From the NCBI GenBank assembly GCA_945861875.1, contig CAMAWC010000001.1, forward strand, positions 1-41,804: a stretch of 41,804 bases of DNA, given 5' to 3'. The translations under genes and the position numbers were made by a program. Within the stretch, counting starts at the first letter, position 1, and every line of letters starts with the position of its first letter. Under the pieces are notes generated by a model that was not told the origin of the DNA, ran no database searches, and saw nothing but the letters and a program-made list of their open reading frames with translations. Positions 18,251 to 25,813 of the stretch are shown in pieces. Source of the DNA: Bordetella parapertussis. Its GTDB lineage: Bacteria; Pseudomonadota; Gammaproteobacteria; Burkholderiales; SG8-39.

Positions 18251-18925
18251 ATGAGGATTACCGACTGGCCCGCGGCCGAACGTCCGCGTGAGCGACTGCT
18301 CACACATGGGGCTGCGGCACTCTCCGACGCCGAGTTACTGGCGATTTTCCTGCGTACCGGCATCGCCGGGAAAAGCGCGCTTGATCTGGCACGCGAGTTG
18401 GTCGCGCAACACGGGTCACTCGCCCGGCTGGCAGCAGCGAGCCACCAAAAGCTCACGCAAACCGCCGGCATAGGGCCGGCCAAAGCCGCACAACTGCAGG
18501 CCGCGCTGGAGCTGGCACGCCGCGCCCTTGACGAACAAATGCGCACGCGCGACGCACTGTCCTCGCCGCAATCGGTGCGCGACTACCTCCGCCTTACCTT
18601 GTCCGGCCGCGATTACGAAGTGTTCATGGCGGTGCTGCTTGATGCGCAAAACCGCGTCATTGCCGCCGAGGAATTGTTTCGCGGCACCCTCACCCAGACC
18701 AGCGTCTACCCGCGTGAAATCGTCAAATTCGCCCTCGCCCACGGTGCGGCGGCCATCATCTTTGCGCACAATCACCCTTCCGGCCTGGCCGAACCCAGCC
18801 AGGCCGACGAATTACTTACCCGCACGCTGCGCCAGGCGCTCGCCCTGGTGGACATCCGCGTCCTCGACCACTTTATCGTCGGCGAAGGGGCGGCCATGTC
18901 CTTCGCTGAAAGAGGCCTGATTTGA
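18251..18925 (+). CDS. radC: RadC family JAMM/MPN+ protein
   Basis: The 224-aa product has an N-terminal helix-hairpin-helix-like region (about 1-100, including [14 protein letters not shown] and [17 protein letters not shown]) and a C-terminal MPN+ domain with the zinc motif H173-N-H175-PSG...D186. The catalytic metal ligands of JAMM enzymes are therefore intact. Despite the name, a role in DNA repair is not established for this family. It is a core chromosomal copy next to coaBC and rpmB, as in many proteobacteria, rather than a mobile-element version. Confidence 0.93.
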   Translation: MRITDWPAAERPRERLLTHGAAALSDAELLAIFLRTGIAGKSALDLARELVAQHGSLARLAAASHQKLTQTAGIGPAKAAQLQAALELARRALDEQMRTRDALSSPQSVRDYLRLTLSGRDYEVFMAVLLDAQNRVIAAEELFRGTLTQTSVYPREIVKFALAHGAAAIIFAHNHPSGLAEPSQADELLTRTLRQALALVDIRVLDHFIVGEGAAMSFAERGLI

Positions 18926-18994
18926 CTGACGGTTTTCCAATTGGCCGGAAAATTCGCCCGGCCCCGCCCGTTTCCGGCCCGTTCCAGCAAGAAC

Positions 18995-19024
18995 TTGAAA
19001 AAAGCCTGGTTTTCTGGCTATAAT
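18995..19024 (+). promoter_or_regulatory. Sigma-70 promoter for rpmB-rpmG
   Basis: TTGAAA (18995-19000), 18-base spacer, perfect TATAAT (19019-19024), about 30 bases before the rpmB ATG. This is the best consensus promoter in the window, as expected for ribosomal protein genes. Confidence 0.8.
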
Positions 19025-19054
19025 AGAAGTCTTTTTTCGAACTGGAGTAATGCC

Positions 19055-19288
19055 ATGGCACGCGTCTGCCAAGTCACCGGCAAAAAACCGATGACCGGAC
19101 ACAATGTGTCCCATGCTAACAACAAGACCAAGCGCCGCTTTCTGCCCAACCTGCAGAGTCGCCGCTTCTGGCTTGAGTCGGAAAAGCGCTTCATTACCAT
19201 GCGCGTCACCACGGCCGGCCTGCGCACCATCGACAAGAAGGGCCTCGAGGTCGTTCTGGCCGAACTGCGCGCCAAGGGCAAGCTGTAA
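19055..19288 (+). CDS. rpmB: 50S ribosomal protein L28
   Basis: A 77-aa basic protein: [34 protein letters not shown]... ending [10 protein letters not shown], matching L28 along its length. The ATG at 19055 is preceded by ACTGGAG and by the strong promoter at 18995-19024. rpmG follows 46 bases downstream. Confidence 0.98.
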   Translation: MARVCQVTGKKPMTGHNVSHANNKTKRRFLPNLQSRRFWLESEKRFITMRVTTAGLRTIDKKGLEVVLAELRAKGKL

Positions 19289-19334
19289 GCCACCGAGAAA
19301 CCCAGCACCAAGCCAAGCTTCAAGGACAACGATC

Positions 19335-19490
19335 ATGCGTGAAAAAATCAAGCTCGAGTCGAGTGCCGGCACCGGCCACTTCTACACCGCGACCAAGAAC
19401 AAGCGCACCATGCCGGACAAGATGGAAATCATCAAATACGATCCCAAGGTGCGCAAGCACGTGCTCTACAAGGAGACGAAGCTGAAGTAA
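19335..19490 (+). CDS. rpmG: 50S ribosomal protein L33
   Basis: A 51-aa protein: [24 protein letters not shown], then [23 protein letters not shown]. It has no cysteines, so it is the zinc-independent form of L33. The ATG follows AAGGACAACGATC. It shares the rpmB promoter and ends at a strong terminator. Confidence 0.98.
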   Translation: MREKIKLESSAGTGHFYTATKNKRTMPDKMEIIKYDPKVRKHVLYKETKLK

Positions 19491-19499
19491 GCCGTCTGC

Positions 19500-19533
19500 A
19501 ATAAAAAAGCCCGCGATTGCGGGCTTTTTTATT
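19500..19533 (+). terminator. Intrinsic terminator downstream of rpmG
   Basis: A 15-bp perfect inverted repeat (AATAAAAAAGCCCGC, GATT loop, GCGGGCTTTTTTATT) starting ten bases after the rpmG stop. The form is symmetric and could act in both directions. Confidence 0.93.
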
Positions 19534-19591
19534 GCCGTCTCCGTTGTCGTTGCGGGACGCGCGCCCTTTCGGCGCAAAACACGGGCCAAAA

Positions 19592-19615
19592 AAATGCCCG
19601 CCGAAGCGGGCATTT
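19592..19615 (-). terminator. Intrinsic terminator downstream of the desaturase gene
   Basis: AAATGCCCGC, CGAA loop, GCGGGCATTT; on the minus strand the stem runs into a seven-T tract, 16 bases after the stop at 19631. Confidence 0.88.
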
Positions 19616-19630
19616 CATATGGCCACAGGC

Positions 19631-20836
19631 TCAGGCGTAACAGCGCAACCTGAGCGAGAACTCCTCAAGCTGGCGGATGCCGCTCGCCTCGGCGCGTTTG
19701 CACCAGTCCTGCAGGTCCTTGAGCAATTGCTCCTTGGACGCGCTTGAGCGCTCCCACAGCGCCGCCAGTTCCTGGCGCATGGTGTAGACGGTCTCAAGCG
19801 GCTTGCTCTTGGCCAGCGCTTCGGCAAGTTGCTGTTTCTCCGGCGCAGCCAGCGCCTTGTGGTCGCGATTGAGCCAGCGCTTGAAACGGCCCAGCATCTC
19901 GGCGTCCTGCGGCGAATGGTCGCGCAGCTTGGCCACCTCCTCGGAGTAGGTGGCACGCAGCGACTTGGCATACTTTGCCAGCACGTCGTAGCGGTTGGTA
20001 ATCACCGCCTGCAGCGTGGCGGCGTCGGCCACGGCCTTGGCACCGGCCATCTTCGGCGTCGGTGCGACTTTCTTTACCGTGGCAAGACCGACCGCTTCCA
20101 TCATGCAGATGTACATCCAGCCGATATCGAACTCATACCATTTGTTCGACAGCTTGGCCGAGGTGGCATAGGTGTGGTGGTTGTTGTGCAGCTCCTCGCC
20201 GCCGATGAGGATGCCCCACGGGACGATATTGGTGCTGGCATCGGCGCAATCAAAATTGCGATATCCAAAATAATGACCGATGCCGTTGATCACGCCGGCC
20301 GCCCAGAACGGAATCCAGATGATCTGCGTCAACAGCATGATCAGGCCGGGAACGATGCCGAACAGGGACACATTGATGGTGCCCATGATGGTCAGGCCGA
20401 GGGTCTGGTACTTGCTGTACAGGTTGTGCTCGAGCCAGTCGTCCGGCGTGCCGTGGCCGTAGCGCTCGATGGTGTCCTTGATGCGCGATTCCTTGACATA
20501 AAGGAGCACGCCGCCCCACAGCACGCGGTTGAGGCCCAGCACCTGCGGGCTGTGCGGGTCATAGACAGTCTCGCACTTGGCGTGATGCTTGCGATGGATG
20601 GCGGCCCATTCCTTGGTCACCATGCCGGTGGTCATCCACAGCCATAGGCGGAAGAAATTACTGGCGATCGGATGCAGCTCCAGCGCCCTATGGGCCTGGT
20701 GCCGGTGCAGGAAAATGGTCACTGCGGCGATGGTGACGTGCGTCAGCGCCAGCGCGATCAGCGCAAGTTGCCACCATTGAAGATCAAAAATACCGGAGAA
20801 AAAAACCGGCATTTCACGAATTTCGGCGAAGGTCAT
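19631..20836 (-). CDS. Membrane fatty acid desaturase (acyl-CoA/acyl-lipid delta-9 type)
   Basis: Inner-membrane di-iron enzyme introducing a double bond in acyl chains. The 401-aa product carries the three histidine boxes: HRHQAHR (44-50), HRKHH (81-85) and HNNHH (217-221), with four hydrophobic helices. After about residue 255 a long helical, charged C-terminal region follows (ALWERSSASKEQLLKDLQDWCKRAEASGI). This extension occurs in DesB-like proteobacterial desaturases, and to my reading resembles a C-terminal block of ISL3-type transposases; its role is unknown. The ATG at 20836 has an AGG at the right distance; an ATG at 20812 has none. Single-gene unit with its own terminator. Confidence 0.88.
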   Translation of the reverse strand: MTFAEIREMPVFFSGIFDLQWWQLALIALALTHVTIAAVTIFLHRHQAHRALELHPIASNFFRLWLWMTTGMVTKEWAAIHRKHHAKCETVYDPHSPQVLGLNRVLWGGVLLYVKESRIKDTIERYGHGTPDDWLEHNLYSKYQTLGLTIMGTINVSLFGIVPGLIMLLTQIIWIPFWAAGVINGIGHYFGYRNFDCADASTNIVPWGILIGGEELHNNHHTYATSAKLSNKWYEFDIGWMYICMMEAVGLATVKKVAPTPKMAGAKAVADAATLQAVITNRYDVLAKYAKSLRATYSEEVAKLRDHSPQDAEMLGRFKRWLNRDHKALAAPEKQQLAEALAKSKPLETVYTMRQELAALWERSSASKEQLLKDLQDWCKRAEASGIRQLEEFSLRLRCYA

Positions 20837-20926
20837 TGATTGGCCTAGACTGGTTAAATTGAATTCATTTTACGTCAATTCCGCACATCCCGAAGGGGCT
20901 TCCGGCCGCAATGGATAACCTTCTGT

Positions 20927-22210
20927 TTATATTGCTTTAGCAGGGCTTTCGGTAGCGCCAAGAAGACGCACTTCGCGCTGTGGATATGGGATCTCGATTC
21001 CCTCGCGCTTAAAGCCCTCCCAGATGACCAGATTGATGTCCGAACGCAGGTTGAGCTGGCCGGCCTCCGGATCGGCGATCCAGACGCCCAATTCCAGATC
21101 AATGCCACTGTCGGCAAAGCGCACCAGGCAGGTTGCCGGCGCCGGGTCCCGCAGCACGCGCGGATGGGCACATGCCGCCGCTGTCATCAAGGCCATGGCC
21201 TTTTGCAGGTCCGATCTGTAGCTGACCTGCACCGGCAGGCCCAGGCGCACCTTGCGGTTCAGCAAAGAATGATTGAGCACGGTCTGCGTGATAAACATCT
21301 CGTTCGGGATGATTGCCTCGCGGCCGTCGAGGGACTGCACGATTACGCTACGCGCGGTGATGGCGCGCACCTCGCCATAAAAATTGTCCGCCGTGATCAT
21401 GTCGCCGTGGCGAACCGAGCGCTCGAGCAGGATGATGAAACCGCTCATGTAATTGCTGGCGATTTTCTGCAGGCCGATGCCCAGGCCGACGCCCAGCGCA
21501 CCGCCGAAAAACGACAGCACCGTGATGTCCATGCCGACCAGCGGCAGCGTGATCAGCACCCCGACCACCACCAGCAGCGCATTGATCAGGCGTGAGAAGG
21601 CGACGCGAAGATTGGCATCGAGGTGCTCGGCCTTGAGCAGGCGCCGCTCCAGCAGGCGGCCCAGCCACAGTGAAACCAGCAACGTGACACCCATCCAGAA
21701 CAGTCCGGTCAGCACCATCCAGAGGCTGAATTTATGCTTGCCGAAGTGAAATACGATGTCATCGAGCAACTGCACCGCCTGCGGCAAAATACCGAACAGG
21801 TGAATCGCCAGCACAACCCAGACCACCGCGGCGATGGTGCGTTCAAAACTGGCCAGCACACCACCGTCGGTGAACACCTGGCGCAACAGGTAAAAAATCG
21901 CGCGCACAACGGCCAGCGACCCGAACAGTGGCACGGCAAGGCGCAACAGGTCGACATCGAACCACGGCTTGAGCGCGACCAGGCTGACCGAGGTAAGCAA
22001 CAGGCCGAGCAGCGGGAACAACATGCGTTTGACACCACCGGCGCCAAAATCTCCCAGCGACTGAAACCTCCCCGAGGACTTTATCGAGCGGCTGAGGGCC
22101 CAGGCGAGCAGCAGCGAGAGCGCGAGGGCGATGAATTCGGGATAGTTCGTCAGGGCGCTGACATCAAGCCAGGCTTTATGCAGCAGGTTACGGGTCTGGG
22201 CTTCAGTCAT
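20927..22210 (-). CDS. Small-conductance mechanosensitive channel (MscS family)
   Basis: A 427-aa inner-membrane protein with several transmembrane helices before the pore helix. The MscS core is at about 235-320: GGALGVGLGIGLQKIASNYMSGFIILLERSVRHGDMI, then GEVRAITARSVIVQSLDGREAIIPNEMF, the glycine-rich pore helix and beta domain. It protects against hypo-osmotic shock. The 427 residues exceed the 286 of E. coli MscS, so it belongs to the larger subfamilies with extra N-terminal helices. It is on the same strand as its neighbours, with 61 bases to the PLD gene. Confidence 0.93.
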   Translation of the reverse strand: MTEAQTRNLLHKAWLDVSALTNYPEFIALALSLLLAWALSRSIKSSGRFQSLGDFGAGGVKRMLFPLLGLLLTSVSLVALKPWFDVDLLRLAVPLFGSLAVVRAIFYLLRQVFTDGGVLASFERTIAAVVWVVLAIHLFGILPQAVQLLDDIVFHFGKHKFSLWMVLTGLFWMGVTLLVSLWLGRLLERRLLKAEHLDANLRVAFSRLINALLVVVGVLITLPLVGMDITVLSFFGGALGVGLGIGLQKIASNYMSGFIILLERSVRHGDMITADNFYGEVRAITARSVIVQSLDGREAIIPNEMFITQTVLNHSLLNRKVRLGLPVQVSYRSDLQKAMALMTAAACAHPRVLRDPAPATCLVRFADSGIDLELGVWIADPEAGQLNLRSDINLVIWEGFKREGIEIPYPQREVRLLGATESPAKAI

Positions 22211-22271
22211 GACTTAACAGTACGGGTCAGGGGGCAAGGTTTCGCATTCAAACGGTTTTCGCCGGCTCGAT

Positions 22272-22895
22272 TCAGCGCGCCGCGGCGGGACGCGATTCCG
22301 CAGCAGGGGGACGTGAATCCGCAGTATAAGGCAGCGCATCGGCAAGGTGGCGCTGCCAGTTGTCGTGGTAGGCGCGCGTCAGCTCGGGGTTGCGGCGCAG
22401 GATCAGCAGGTTCTCGGCATTGCGGTGCTGCGCCCCCCAGGTCCAGTTGAAGCTGCCGGTCAGCACCACCGGCTCGGCGGTCCCGGCGTCAATCACCATG
22501 GTCTTGTTATGGGCCGCCGCGTAGCGCACCTCGAGAAAGACCGGAACGCCCGCAGCGGCGAGCTCGGGAATGCGGCTGTTGTCGCCGCTGAAAGTCTGTC
22601 CGCGATCCGCGGTGACCTGCACGTCGACACCGCGGCGGCGAGCGGCGATCAGCGCGCCGGCAATGCCGCGATTGGTAAAGGCAAAAGCCTGCACCAGAAC
22701 CTGCCGCTTGGCCGCGTCAATCGCCTCGATCACCAGGCGCTCGGCGTTGTCCCAGGGCGGGAACACCACCTGTATCGTGCCGGCTGCGGCTATCGGATCG
22801 CGCGGCGGCGGCGGCGGCCGCGATTGCGCCTGCGCGGCTGCGAACGGCGCCAACACCAGGCACAGGGCAAGGCCAAGCATCAGGTCGCGCACCAT
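22272..22895 (-). CDS. Exported phospholipase D-family nuclease (single HKD motif)
   Basis: A 207-aa protein with a signal peptide (MVRDLMLGLALCLVLAPFAAAQAQ) and one HKD motif, AHNKTMVIDAG, followed by VVLTGSFNWTWGAQHRNAENL. A single HKD in about 180 residues is the Nuc/BfiL-type endonuclease architecture, which works as a dimer. Upstream in the domain, LVQAFAFTNRGIAGALIAARRRGVDVQV is typical. The Pro/Ala/Arg-rich tail is low complexity. An in-frame TTG at 22916 exists, but the ATG at 22895 gives a cleaner signal peptide. It begins 23 bases after rsmB. Confidence 0.87.
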   Translation of the reverse strand: MVRDLMLGLALCLVLAPFAAAQAQSRPPPPPRDPIAAAGTIQVVFPPWDNAERLVIEAIDAAKRQVLVQAFAFTNRGIAGALIAARRRGVDVQVTADRGQTFSGDNSRIPELAAAGVPVFLEVRYAAAHNKTMVIDAGTAEPVVLTGSFNWTWGAQHRNAENLLILRRNPELTRAYHDNWQRHLADALPYTADSRPPAAESRPAAAR

Positions 22896-22918
22896 CCTGC
22901 GCAAAATCCGCCGCAAAA

Positions 22919-24190
22919 TCAGGACGCCACCTTGACCTTCTCCAGCAGCGCGGCAAAGAATCCATCGGTCTGGTGCGAATGCGGCGCCAGGCGCAGATAG
23001 GGACTGTCCGCGGGCGGCAGTTCAATTTCACGCTTTGCCAGCTCGGCCGCCGCCGGCAGCAGCCGGAATTCAGGGTGGCGCGAAAGGAAATCCTCGACGA
23101 TGGCTTCGTTTTCCTCGGCGAGAATGCTGCAGGTGGCATAGACCAGTTGTCCGCCGGGTTTGACCAGGCGCGCCGCAGATTCGAGAATGCGCTTTTGCTT
23201 GGCCGCAAGCTCATCGATGGCCGCGGCGGTCTGGCGCCATTTCAGGTCGGGGTTGCGGCGCAGCGTGCCCATGCCACTGCACGGTGCGTCGATCAGCACA
23301 CGGTCGATTTTCCCGACCAGCCGCCCGATGCGCGGGTCGCGCTCGCTGTCGATGTGCTGCGGATGGACGTTGGACAGGCCGGAGCGCGCGAGGCGCGGCT
23401 TCAACTTGGTCAGCCTCGATGCCGAGGTATCAAAAGCATAAAGACGGCCGGTCGAGCGCATCAGCATGCCAAGGCCGAGGGTCTTGCCGCCGGCGCCGGC
23501 GCAAAAATCGACCACCATCTCGCCGCGTTTTGGCCCGAGCAGGTAGCACAGCAGCTGGCTGCCCTCGTCCTGAACCTCGATCGCGCCATCGACATACAGC
23601 GAGTGGCGCGACAAGGCGGGCTTTTCCTTGAGACGGATGCCGGCGGGCGAATAGCTCATTGCCGCGCCCGGAACGCCGCTCGCGGCGAACGACTCAAGTG
23701 CCGCCTCGCGCGTGGTCTTGGCGAGGTTCACGCGCAAATCCAGCGGTGCCGGCCGCTGCAAACCGCGCGCCAACTCGAGCAGCGCCGCATCGTCGTGACT
23801 GGCGCGCAGCTTTTCCACCACCCAGTCGGGCAGGTCGCACTCCACCTCAAAGGGCAGCGCCTCGTGCGCGCGCTGCTTGATGGCACCCAGCTTCTCCAGT
23901 TCGGGGGCGCTGCACACCGCCTCGAGCTCGCGCAGGTTGTGCCCGCGCAGCACGGCCAGGCAGGCGAGGACCACGGCGCGCGCGCCGGTATCGCCGAGCA
24001 GGTAATCGAGCAGGCGCTTGCGCCGCAAAACAGCGAACACGGTCTCGGCGATAAAGCCGCGATCCTGCTGCCCGAGGCTGTGGTGTGCACGAAAGTAACG
24101 CGACAACACGCCGTCGGCCGGGTACTCAAAACGCATTACCGCCGCCAGGGCTTCGGCGGCGTGGTCAATCAGGCTGGGGGAGAGTTTCAT
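22919..24190 (-). CDS. rsmB: RsmB/NOP family RNA (cytosine-5) methyltransferase
   Basis: SAM-dependent RNA m5C methyltransferase. The 423-aa protein has an N-terminal NusB-like helical part (about 1-130), then VDFCAGAGGKTLGLG (SAM motif I), APCSGMGTLRRNPD (motif IV, Cys) and YATCSILAEENEAIV (motif VI, catalytic Cys), and the C-terminal HSHQTDGFFAALL. The presence of both cysteines marks an active enzyme. Whether the target is 16S C967 (RsmB) or another position is not settled by the sequence: the N-terminal part is shorter than the classical RsmB. Start taken at the ATG 24190 (MKLSPSLIDHAA). Confidence 0.88.
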   Translation of the reverse strand: MKLSPSLIDHAAEALAAVMRFEYPADGVLSRYFRAHHSLGQQDRGFIAETVFAVLRRKRLLDYLLGDTGARAVVLACLAVLRGHNLRELEAVCSAPELEKLGAIKQRAHEALPFEVECDLPDWVVEKLRASHDDAALLELARGLQRPAPLDLRVNLAKTTREAALESFAASGVPGAAMSYSPAGIRLKEKPALSRHSLYVDGAIEVQDEGSQLLCYLLGPKRGEMVVDFCAGAGGKTLGLGMLMRSTGRLYAFDTSASRLTKLKPRLARSGLSNVHPQHIDSERDPRIGRLVGKIDRVLIDAPCSGMGTLRRNPDLKWRQTAAAIDELAAKQKRILESAARLVKPGGQLVYATCSILAEENEAIVEDFLSRHPEFRLLPAAAELAKREIELPPADSPYLRLAPHSHQTDGFFAALLEKVKVAS

Positions 24191-24305
24191 CAATGGACTT
24201 TCATTCGCGCAACACTGCTGCAAACGCGAAGCCCGGCTGGATCTGGAACCTGTCCGGGCGGTTTGGGTTGGCTTGCGGGTCCGGCTGCGGGATTGCGCCT
24301 GCGAC

Positions 24306-24375
24306 TACTGCGTGCTGATTATTGCGTGCTGATTACTGCGTGCTGATTATTGCGTGCTGATTATTGCGTGCTGAT
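24306..24375. repeat. Five tandem 14-bp repeats at the 3' end of the DUF3108 gene
   Basis: TA(C/T)TGCGTGCTGAT repeated five times without gaps (24306, 24320, 24334, 24348, 24362). Only the third base varies, in the order C, T, C, T, T. The unit at 24362-24375 plus the first base of the adjacent one encode the last residues and the stop of the DUF3108 protein. Confidence 0.97.
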
Positions 24376-25071
24376 AGAGGTAACGACCTGGTCAAAGCGT
24401 GTTCCGTCCTTTTCCACCACCAGCAGGCGCACCGGCAGGTAACTCTGTTTTTTTGCCAGCCAGACTTCGGTACCACGGTCATCGCCGGGGTCGGGCACTT
24501 TTACCAGCTTGAGTGTCTCGATCTCGCCGGCCGGCGTCTTGAGCATCTCGGTGCCGGCCTGGGCAAAACGGAATTTATCCAGCGTGCCGCCGTCGGCGAC
24601 GATGAAAGACACTTCCTTGGCGACCGGCGGACGAAAGGCAAAGGTCCAGAAAAACGTCAGGCGGTCGGACATGGCCGCGGGCGACTCCATGGGTTTGAAT
24701 TCCATTTTGCCCTCCTCGCCCATTTCCACCACGCTCTTGGACCAGTCAAAGCGCGCAATCTTCTCCGGCCGGTCTCCGCGCTTGTCGCGAAATTCATCCG
24801 GCCTCAGGCCGGCCGGGGTCACCGTGCCCTTGCTCGAGCGCGTGATCGCCGCCGACTTGATCATTGCAAACAGCCCCCGCCCCTTGGACTCGGACAACAC
24901 CGAGTAGGTCTTGCCGTCGTGCTCGAGCCGCGCCACAACATCGACCATGACGTTGCCGTTGTAACTGGTTTCGTACTTCACCGTCAGCTTTTGCGGCGGC
25001 GCAGCCGACGCCGGGACAGGCGCAAGCAGCAACGCGCAGGAAAAGATCAGCGCAGAAAATTTTAGCTTCAT
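24361..25071 (-). CDS. Exported DUF3108 family protein
   Basis: A 236-aa protein with a signal peptide (MKLKFSALIFSCALLLAPVPASA, cleavage after ASA) and a periplasmic beta-rich domain of the DUF3108 family: KLTVKYETSYNGNVMVDVVARLEHDG, LRPDEFRDKRGDRPEKIARFDW, VWLAKKQSYLPVRLLVVEKDGTRFDQVV. Function unknown; related proteins are often next to purN and lipoprotein/LPS genes. The start is uncertain: ATG 25071 gives the best signal peptide, but GTG codons within the upstream heptamer array at 25080 and 25095 are in frame. The gene is flanked by tandem arrays at both ends. Confidence 0.82.
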   Translation of the reverse strand: MKLKFSALIFSCALLLAPVPASAAPPQKLTVKYETSYNGNVMVDVVARLEHDGKTYSVLSESKGRGLFAMIKSAAITRSSKGTVTPAGLRPDEFRDKRGDRPEKIARFDWSKSVVEMGEEGKMEFKPMESPAAMSDRLTFFWTFAFRPPVAKEVSFIVADGGTLDKFRFAQAGTEMLKTPAGEIETLKLVKVPDPGDDRGTEVWLAKKQSYLPVRLLVVEKDGTRFDQVVTSISTQ

Positions 25072-25081
25072 GTCCTTCACT

Positions 25082-25137
25082 CTTTCACTTTTCACTTTTC
25101 ACTCTTCACTCTTCACTTTCCACTTTTCACTTTTCAC
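25082..25137. repeat. Eight tandem 7-bp repeats upstream of the DUF3108 gene
   Basis: Consensus TTTTCAC (GTGAAAA on the coding strand), units at 25082, 25089, 25096, 25103, 25110, 25117, 25124 and 25131; five of eight differ from consensus by at most one base. The array lies between purN and the DUF3108 start, and its GTG triplets and GA-rich sequence overlap the translation initiation region. Confidence 0.93.
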
Positions 25138-25162
25138 CCGTTGCTACCGCCACGATTCACCA

Positions 25163-25789
25163 TCAGTCACCGGCAAACACCCATTGCGCTGAATCAGCAC
25201 CACTTCCCTTAACGCGCACCACCCCCATTTCGATGACCAAGCGGCCCTCGCCAAACCAGCGCACCGCCTGCGCGTAAATACGATGTTCCTGCGCCAGCAC
25301 CCGCGCGGCCAGCACGGCCTCGTCATCATCGGCACGCACCGGCACCGCAGCCTGTATCACGATGGGGCCGTGATCGAGTTCAGGGGTCACGAAATGCACG
25401 GTGCAGCCGTGCAGCTTGACTCCGGCGGCGAGCGCCCGGGCGTGGGTGTCAAGGCCGGTAAAGGCCGGCAGCAGCGAAGGATGAATGTTGAGCATGCGCC
25501 CGGCATAGTGCTTGACGAAGCCGGGAGTGAGGATACGCATGAAGCCGGCGAGCACGACAAGCTCGGGCGTGTGCGCGTCAATCGCCGCGGCAAGCGCGGC
25601 ATCAAATGCCTCGCGACCGGCAAACGCCTTGTGATCGACCGTGGCGGTGGCGATGCCGCGTGCCGCCGCCCAGGCCAGCCCGGCCGCGTCGGCGCGGTTG
25701 GAAATCACCGCCTTGACCGCAAAGCCGGCTTCGACCAGTGCCTGCATATTGCTGCCGCGACCGGAAATGAGGATGACAAGGGATTTCAC
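25163..25789 (-). CDS. purN: Phosphoribosylglycinamide formyltransferase
   Basis: Transfers a formyl group from 10-formyl-THF to GAR in purine synthesis. The 208-aa enzyme begins LVILISGRGSNMQAL (substrate phosphate loop) and has the catalytic residues Asn101 and His103 in NIHPSLLPAF and Asp139 in ELDHGPIV. Length and motifs are normal. purM is not adjacent. It precedes the DUF3108 gene, separated by the heptamer repeat array. Confidence 0.97.
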   Translation of the reverse strand: MKSLVILISGRGSNMQALVEAGFAVKAVISNRADAAGLAWAAARGIATATVDHKAFAGREAFDAALAAAIDAHTPELVVLAGFMRILTPGFVKHYAGRMLNIHPSLLPAFTGLDTHARALAAGVKLHGCTVHFVTPELDHGPIVIQAAVPVRADDDEAVLAARVLAQEHRIYAQAVRWFGEGRLVIEMGVVRVKGSGADSAQWVFAGD

Positions 25790-25813
25790 CGCGCCATTTT
25801 ACCTTCTGCCGGG

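Noticed and set aside
19631..20050. Insertion sequence or transposase remnant next to the desaturase
   Set aside because: The helical region is continuous with the desaturase frame, and there are no terminal repeats or target duplications nearby.
20837..20926. Desaturase promoter with TTGACG
   Set aside because: A -35-like TTGACG is present upstream on the minus strand, but no acceptable -10 box lies at 16-18 bases.
22973..24346. Long plus-strand frame opposite rsmB
   Set aside because: Antisense shadow of an enzyme gene with intact catalytic motifs.
24306..24375. CRISPR-like array
   Set aside because: The five 14-bp units are contiguous with no spacers and the unit is far too short for a CRISPR repeat; no cas genes are present. 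It is a tandem minisatellite.
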